Assembly (NCBI GenBank): GCA_032160545.1
Contig: JAVHVN010000056.1
Location: forward strand, 1 to 9,260
DNA length: 9,260 bases
Direction: 5' to 3'
Source of the DNA: DATGFB01 sp032160545
GTDB lineage: Bacteria > Actinomycetota > Actinomycetes > Mycobacteriales > Jatrophihabitantaceae
How positions within the stretch are numbered: the first letter of the stretch is position 1; each line of letters opens with the position of its first letter. The notes beneath the pieces were generated by a model. It did no database searches and was not told where the DNA came from. It worked only from the letters and a program-made list of their open reading frames with translations. The position numbers were made by a program, and so were the translations under genes. This document shows, piece by piece, positions 6,539 through 9,260 of the stretch.

Positions 6539-8101
6539 GTGACGGACAAGTCGGGCACGGGGGGCGCAGACGCCGCTGCGCAGGGCGGTCCGGACGCCGC
6601 CTCCTCGCCGGTCGGTCCGTCTCCAGGCGCCCGCACCGGGCTGCGGGTCACGGCGCGCGCCCTGGTGAGCCTGGTCTCGCTGGTGATCCTCGTCGCGAGC
6701 GGGCTCACCTGGGCCGCGTACAAGAACTTCTCGAGCAACGTTCCGCACGGGGCAGCGGTACCAGCCTTGAGCGCGGGCCAGAAGGATCCCGACGGCAGGG
6801 CCGAGAACATCCTGCTGACCGGCAACGACAGCCGCGCCGGCGCCTCGCCTGCTGAACTCAAGGCGCTGAGCACCGCGAACGACGGGGGCAGCGTCAACAC
6901 CGACACGATGATGGTGTTGCACGTCCCCGCCGACGGGTCTCGGGCGACGGTCATCTCGTTCCCGCGGGACTCCTGGGTGGACATACCCGGGCACGGCCAG
7001 GGCAAGATCAACTCGGCGTTCGGCATCGGGTACACCGCCGCCAAGGACGCCCACCAGAGCGAGAACGCCGCGCAGAGCGCGGGGCTGATCATGACGATCC
7101 GGACGATCAGTGCGCTCACCGGCCTGCACATCGACCACTACATGCAGGTCGACCTGCTCGGCTTCTACCGCATCAGCAACGCCATCGGCGGCGTGACCGT
7201 CTGCCTGAACGCCGCGCAGAACCCGAACACCGACTCCGACCAGTTCGGCCGCGGCTACTCGGGCATCAATCTGCCCAAGGGCGTGTCGGTCATCAAGGGG
7301 TCGCAGGCGCTGGCGTTCGTCCGGCAACGGCACGGACTGCCGCGCGGTGACCTCGACCGGATCGTGCGCCAGCAGTACTTCCTGGCGTCGGCGTTCCACA
7401 AGGTGGAGTCGGCCGGCGTGCTGCTCAACCCGTTCAAGTTGCATGACCTGCTGACTGCTGTCGGCTCGTCGCTGCTCACGGACCCGACGCTGAACCTGCT
7501 CTCTCTCGGACGCACCTTCGCGGACATGTCGTCGGGAAACATCACCTACAAGACCATCCCGAACAACGGCGCGCAGACGATCTATCCCGATGGCGTCGAG
7601 ACCTCGATCGTGCAGGTCAACACCGCCGCCATGCCGTCGTTCGTCGCTGCGCTCGACCACTCCACCGACCCGACGGCAGGGGTGACCGCGGCCGCTCCTG
7701 CAAGCGTCACCGTCGACGTGCTCAACGGCGCCGGCATAGTCGGGCTGGCCGGGCGCAACGGTGACCAGTTGACGGCGCTCGGGTTCCACGTGAACGTTGT
7801 CAATTCCACTGACCCCACCGAGGTCACGGCCATCGAGTACCCCGAGAACCTCGTGGCGCAGGCGAAGGCGCTCGGCGGCGCGGTTCCCGGAGCCAAGCTG
7901 GTCCCCACCGCCGCAGTGCAGCGCGTCACCCTCGTCCTCGGAACGGACGGGCGGCAGGTGAAGGGATTGGCTGCCGAGAAGGCAGGGACCGGCGCCGCCA
8001 CGACGGGCGCCGCGACACGCGCGACACCAGCGCCGACGGGCACGAAAGCAACGGCCCGACCGGCCCCCGCCGCCACAACCGGGCTGGGCTGCATCAACTG
8101 A
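6539..8101 (+). CDS. LytR-CpsA-Psr (LCP) family wall-polymer ligase with LytR_C domain
   Basis: The protein has 520 aa. LCP proteins transfer polyprenyl-pyrophosphate-linked glycopolymers to peptidoglycan on the outer membrane face. Residues 1-35 are cytoplasmic, and about 36-60 form one transmembrane helix. The LCP domain runs from about 88 to 340. It shows Asp122 in Asn-Thr-Asp-Thr-Met-Met, Pro-Arg143-Asp144-Ser, the Asp-Leu-Leu-Gly-Phe-Tyr-Arg block (205-211), Val-Arg262-Gln-Arg264 and Asp271-Leu-Asp-Arg274. These match the conserved acidic and arginine residues that bind metal and pyrophosphate in this family. A LytR_C-type domain spans about 388-470 (Val-Asp-Val-Leu-Asn-Gly-Ala-Gly at 392-399). 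An Ala/Thr/Pro-rich tail ends Gly-Cys-Ile-Asn. Only two cysteines are present (222 and 518). GTG 6539 is preferred over in-frame starts from 6398 because the upstream stretch resembles non-coding promoter DNA and agggtgg/TAGGGT sits just before it. Confidence 0.94.
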   Translation: MTDKSGTGGADAAAQGGPDAASSPVGPSPGARTGLRVTARALVSLVSLVILVASGLTWAAYKNFSSNVPHGAAVPALSAGQKDPDGRAENILLTGNDSRAGASPAELKALSTANDGGSVNTDTMMVLHVPADGSRATVISFPRDSWVDIPGHGQGKINSAFGIGYTAAKDAHQSENAAQSAGLIMTIRTISALTGLHIDHYMQVDLLGFYRISNAIGGVTVCLNAAQNPNTDSDQFGRGYSGINLPKGVSVIKGSQALAFVRQRHGLPRGDLDRIVRQQYFLASAFHKVESAGVLLNPFKLHDLLTAVGSSLLTDPTLNLLSLGRTFADMSSGNITYKTIPNNGAQTIYPDGVETSIVQVNTAAMPSFVAALDHSTDPTAGVTAAAPASVTVDVLNGAGIVGLAGRNGDQLTALGFHVNVVNSTDPTEVTAIEYPENLVAQAKALGGAVPGAKLVPTAAVQRVTLVLGTDGRQVKGLAAEKAGTGAATTGAATRATPAPTGTKATARPAPAATTGLGCIN

Positions 8102-8107
8102 ATGGCA

Positions 8108-8149
8108 CGGCGCACGAGCCTGCTCAGCGATAGCACACATAGTGCGCCG
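8108..8149 (+). other. Inverted repeat between the two LCP genes
   Basis: The arms cggcgcac (8108-8115) and gtgcgccg (8142-8149) are perfect complements around a 26-base loop, in the 61-base gap. The right arm ends one base before the candidate -10 of the second LCP gene. It may be a weak terminator for the first gene or an operator for the second. No T-run follows. Confidence 0.35.
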
Positions 8150-8150
8150 G

Positions 8151-8156
8151 TAATCT
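8151..8156 (+). promoter_or_regulatory. Candidate TANNNT -10 box of second LCP gene
   Basis: TAATCT ends six bases before GTG 8163, so a transcript starting about seven bases downstream would begin at or beside the start codon. No clear -35 is visible. The TAA within it is also the last in-frame stop before the gene. Confidence 0.4.
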
Positions 8157-8162
8157 CGCGGA

Positions 8163-9260
8163 GTGCCAGCACCCCACGCCGGCGGCAACGACGCTCCGTT
8201 GCCCCCACACCTCGACCCGCGCGGTCGGCACCGGTCCGCCGGTTCCGCCTCGGCGGGTTGGCGGCACGTCCGGTTCGCGACGCAGGGCGTCGCCGCGGTG
8301 CTGTCGGTCCTCCTGCTCGTGACGTTCGGCGTCTACTGGTGGAAGTACCACGCCTTCAGTTCGGGCCTGAACCGGCTGAACATCTTCGGCTCGTCCGCTA
8401 CCACCAAGACGACTCACGACATCGACGGCAAGGATCAGAACCTCCTCATCGTCGGCAATGACGACCGTTCGACGGCCACCGACGCCGAGCTCCAGCAACT
8501 CGGCACCACCCGCGACGGCGGCAGCCTCAACACCGACACGATGATGATCGTGCACGTTCCCGCCGACGGTAAGAAGGCGACGCTCATCTCGTTGCCGCGC
8601 GACTCCTACGTCGCGATCCCTGGTTTCAGCTCGAACAAGCTCAACGCCGCCTATCCCGACGGCTACAGCGCCGCGAGCGGTAGCGCGTCGGCGAAGCGTG
8701 CCGCCGGCGCGAGGGTGCTCGTACAGACGATCCAGAACCTCACCGGCCTCACTATCGATCACTTCGTCCAGGTCGACCTGCTCGGGTTCTATCGGATCAG
8801 CAACGCGATCGGCGGCGTCTCGGTGAACATGTGCAATGCCGTCTCGGACAAGAACTCGGGGCTGAATCTGCACAAGGGCGTGAACGTCGTCAGAGGCGTA
8901 TCGGCACTGGCATTCGTGCGCCAGCGGTACAACTTCCCCGACGGCAACGGCGACCTCGACCGCGTGCAGCGGCAGCGGTACTTCCTGACCGCCGCGTTCC
9001 GCAAGCTTGCTTCTGCGGGCACGATTCTCAACCCGATCGCGCTGCAGAACCTGCTCAATGCCGTTCGGTCGTCGATGTATATGGATTCCGGGCTCGACCC
9101 GATCGCGCTCGGGCGGCAGATGGAGAACCTCAGCGCCAACAACATCGTCGGCCGAACGATCCCGACCGAGGGCTTCGGGTATGCCAACGTCGGCGGGCAG
9201 AGCCTCAGCATCGTGAAGGTCGATCCGGCGCACGTGAAGGCCTTCGTCAACACATTGATC
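8163..9260 (+). CDS. Second LytR-CpsA-Psr (LCP) family protein, 3' end outside window
   Basis: The frame is open from GTG 8163 to the last base (366 codons) with no stop. The start is well fixed: an in-frame TAA lies at 8151-8153, and GTG is the first start codon after it. Residues 1-38 are a polar, Pro/Arg-rich cytoplasmic tail and about 40-58 a transmembrane helix. The LCP domain starts near 92 and carries Asn-Thr-Asp125-Thr-Met-Met, Pro-Arg146-Asp147-Ser, the Asp-Leu-Leu-Gly-Phe-Tyr-Arg block at 205-211, Val-Arg253-Gln-Arg255 and Asp264-Leu-Asp-Arg267. It is collinear with the first LCP protein and shares an identical 17-residue stretch (203-219 in both), so it is a tandem paralogue. A LytR_C domain, if present, would lie beyond the window. 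Expected role: attaching a wall polymer to peptidoglycan, in parallel or redundantly with its neighbour. Confidence 0.93.
   Translation, partial: MPAPHAGGNDAPLPPHLDPRGRHRSAGSASAGWRHVRFATQGVAAVLSVLLLVTFGVYWWKYHAFSSGLNRLNIFGSSATTKTTHDIDGKDQNLLIVGNDDRSTATDAELQQLGTTRDGGSLNTDTMMIVHVPADGKKATLISLPRDSYVAIPGFSSNKLNAAYPDGYSAASGSASAKRAAGARVLVQTIQNLTGLTIDHFVQVDLLGFYRISNAIGGVSVNMCNAVSDKNSGLNLHKGVNVVRGVSALAFVRQRYNFPDGNGDLDRVQRQRYFLTAAFRKLASAGTILNPIALQNLLNAVRSSMYMDSGLDPIALGRQMENLSANNIVGRTIPTEGFGYANVGGQSLSIVKVDPAHVKAFVNTLI

Noticed and set aside
6524..8188. Long open frame on the minus strand opposite the first LCP gene (over 550 codons)
   Set aside because: Its protein is rich in Arg, Gly and Val with no recognisable fold, and it exactly shadows a clear LCP gene. 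In DNA this GC-rich, antisense frames stay open by third-position bias.
8102..8461. Plus-strand small gene directly after the first LCP stop (ATG 8102)
   Set aside because: Arg/Ser/Pro-rich product without motifs, overlapping out of frame with the start and membrane segment of the second LCP gene.
8124..9233. Long open frame on the minus strand opposite the second LCP gene
   Set aside because: It is another antisense shadow. The plus-strand frame carries all LCP motifs and is open to the window edge.

Overview
The window is high-GC DNA (roughly two-thirds G+C, strong GC bias at third codon positions, frequent GTG starts). This, together with the LCP/LytR_C cell-wall proteins and the rhamnose genes, points to an actinobacterium (Actinomycetota). 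I cannot name the genus from the sequence alone. The window is part of a cell-surface glycopolymer locus: glycosyltransferases, dTDP-L-rhamnose synthesis and wall-attachment proteins.

Layout. (1) Positions 1-3601, plus strand, are an apparent operon of three glycosyltransferases. They are the 3' part of a GT2 rhamnosyltransferase-like gene cut by the window edge, a 517-aa GT4-type enzyme with an internal beta-rich insertion, and a 365-aa GT4 enzyme. (2) Positions 3602-3680 are a convergent junction with strong GC-rich inverted repeats, probably a bidirectional terminator. (3) Positions 5554-3681, minus strand, hold rfbB (rmlB) and rfbD (rmlD), overlapping by four bases (ATGA). They encode the 4,6-dehydratase and the final reductase of dTDP-L-rhamnose synthesis. 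(4) Positions 6384-5668, minus strand, hold a short GT2 enzyme of the polyprenyl-phosphate glycosyltransferase type. (5) Positions 6385-6538 are a divergent promoter region. (6) Positions 6539-9260, plus strand, hold two tandem paralogous LytR-CpsA-Psr (LCP) membrane proteins. The second starts at GTG 8163 and is still open at the window end.

How the genes fit together (inference from families): RmlB and RmlD make activated L-rhamnose. The glycosyltransferases build a rhamnose-containing polymer on a lipid carrier. The LCP proteins transfer the finished polymer to peptidoglycan outside the membrane. The other two rhamnose genes (rmlA, rmlC) and any flippase or ABC exporter are not in this window.

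I see no RNA genes, mobile elements, CRISPR arrays or defence genes. The content is a fairly ordinary wall-polysaccharide locus. Its more notable points are the beta-rich modules inside two adjacent glycosyltransferases, the tandem LCP pair whose GTG starts sit 6-8 bases after TANNNT boxes (possible leaderless transcripts), and a lone cysteine pair in the first LCP protein.
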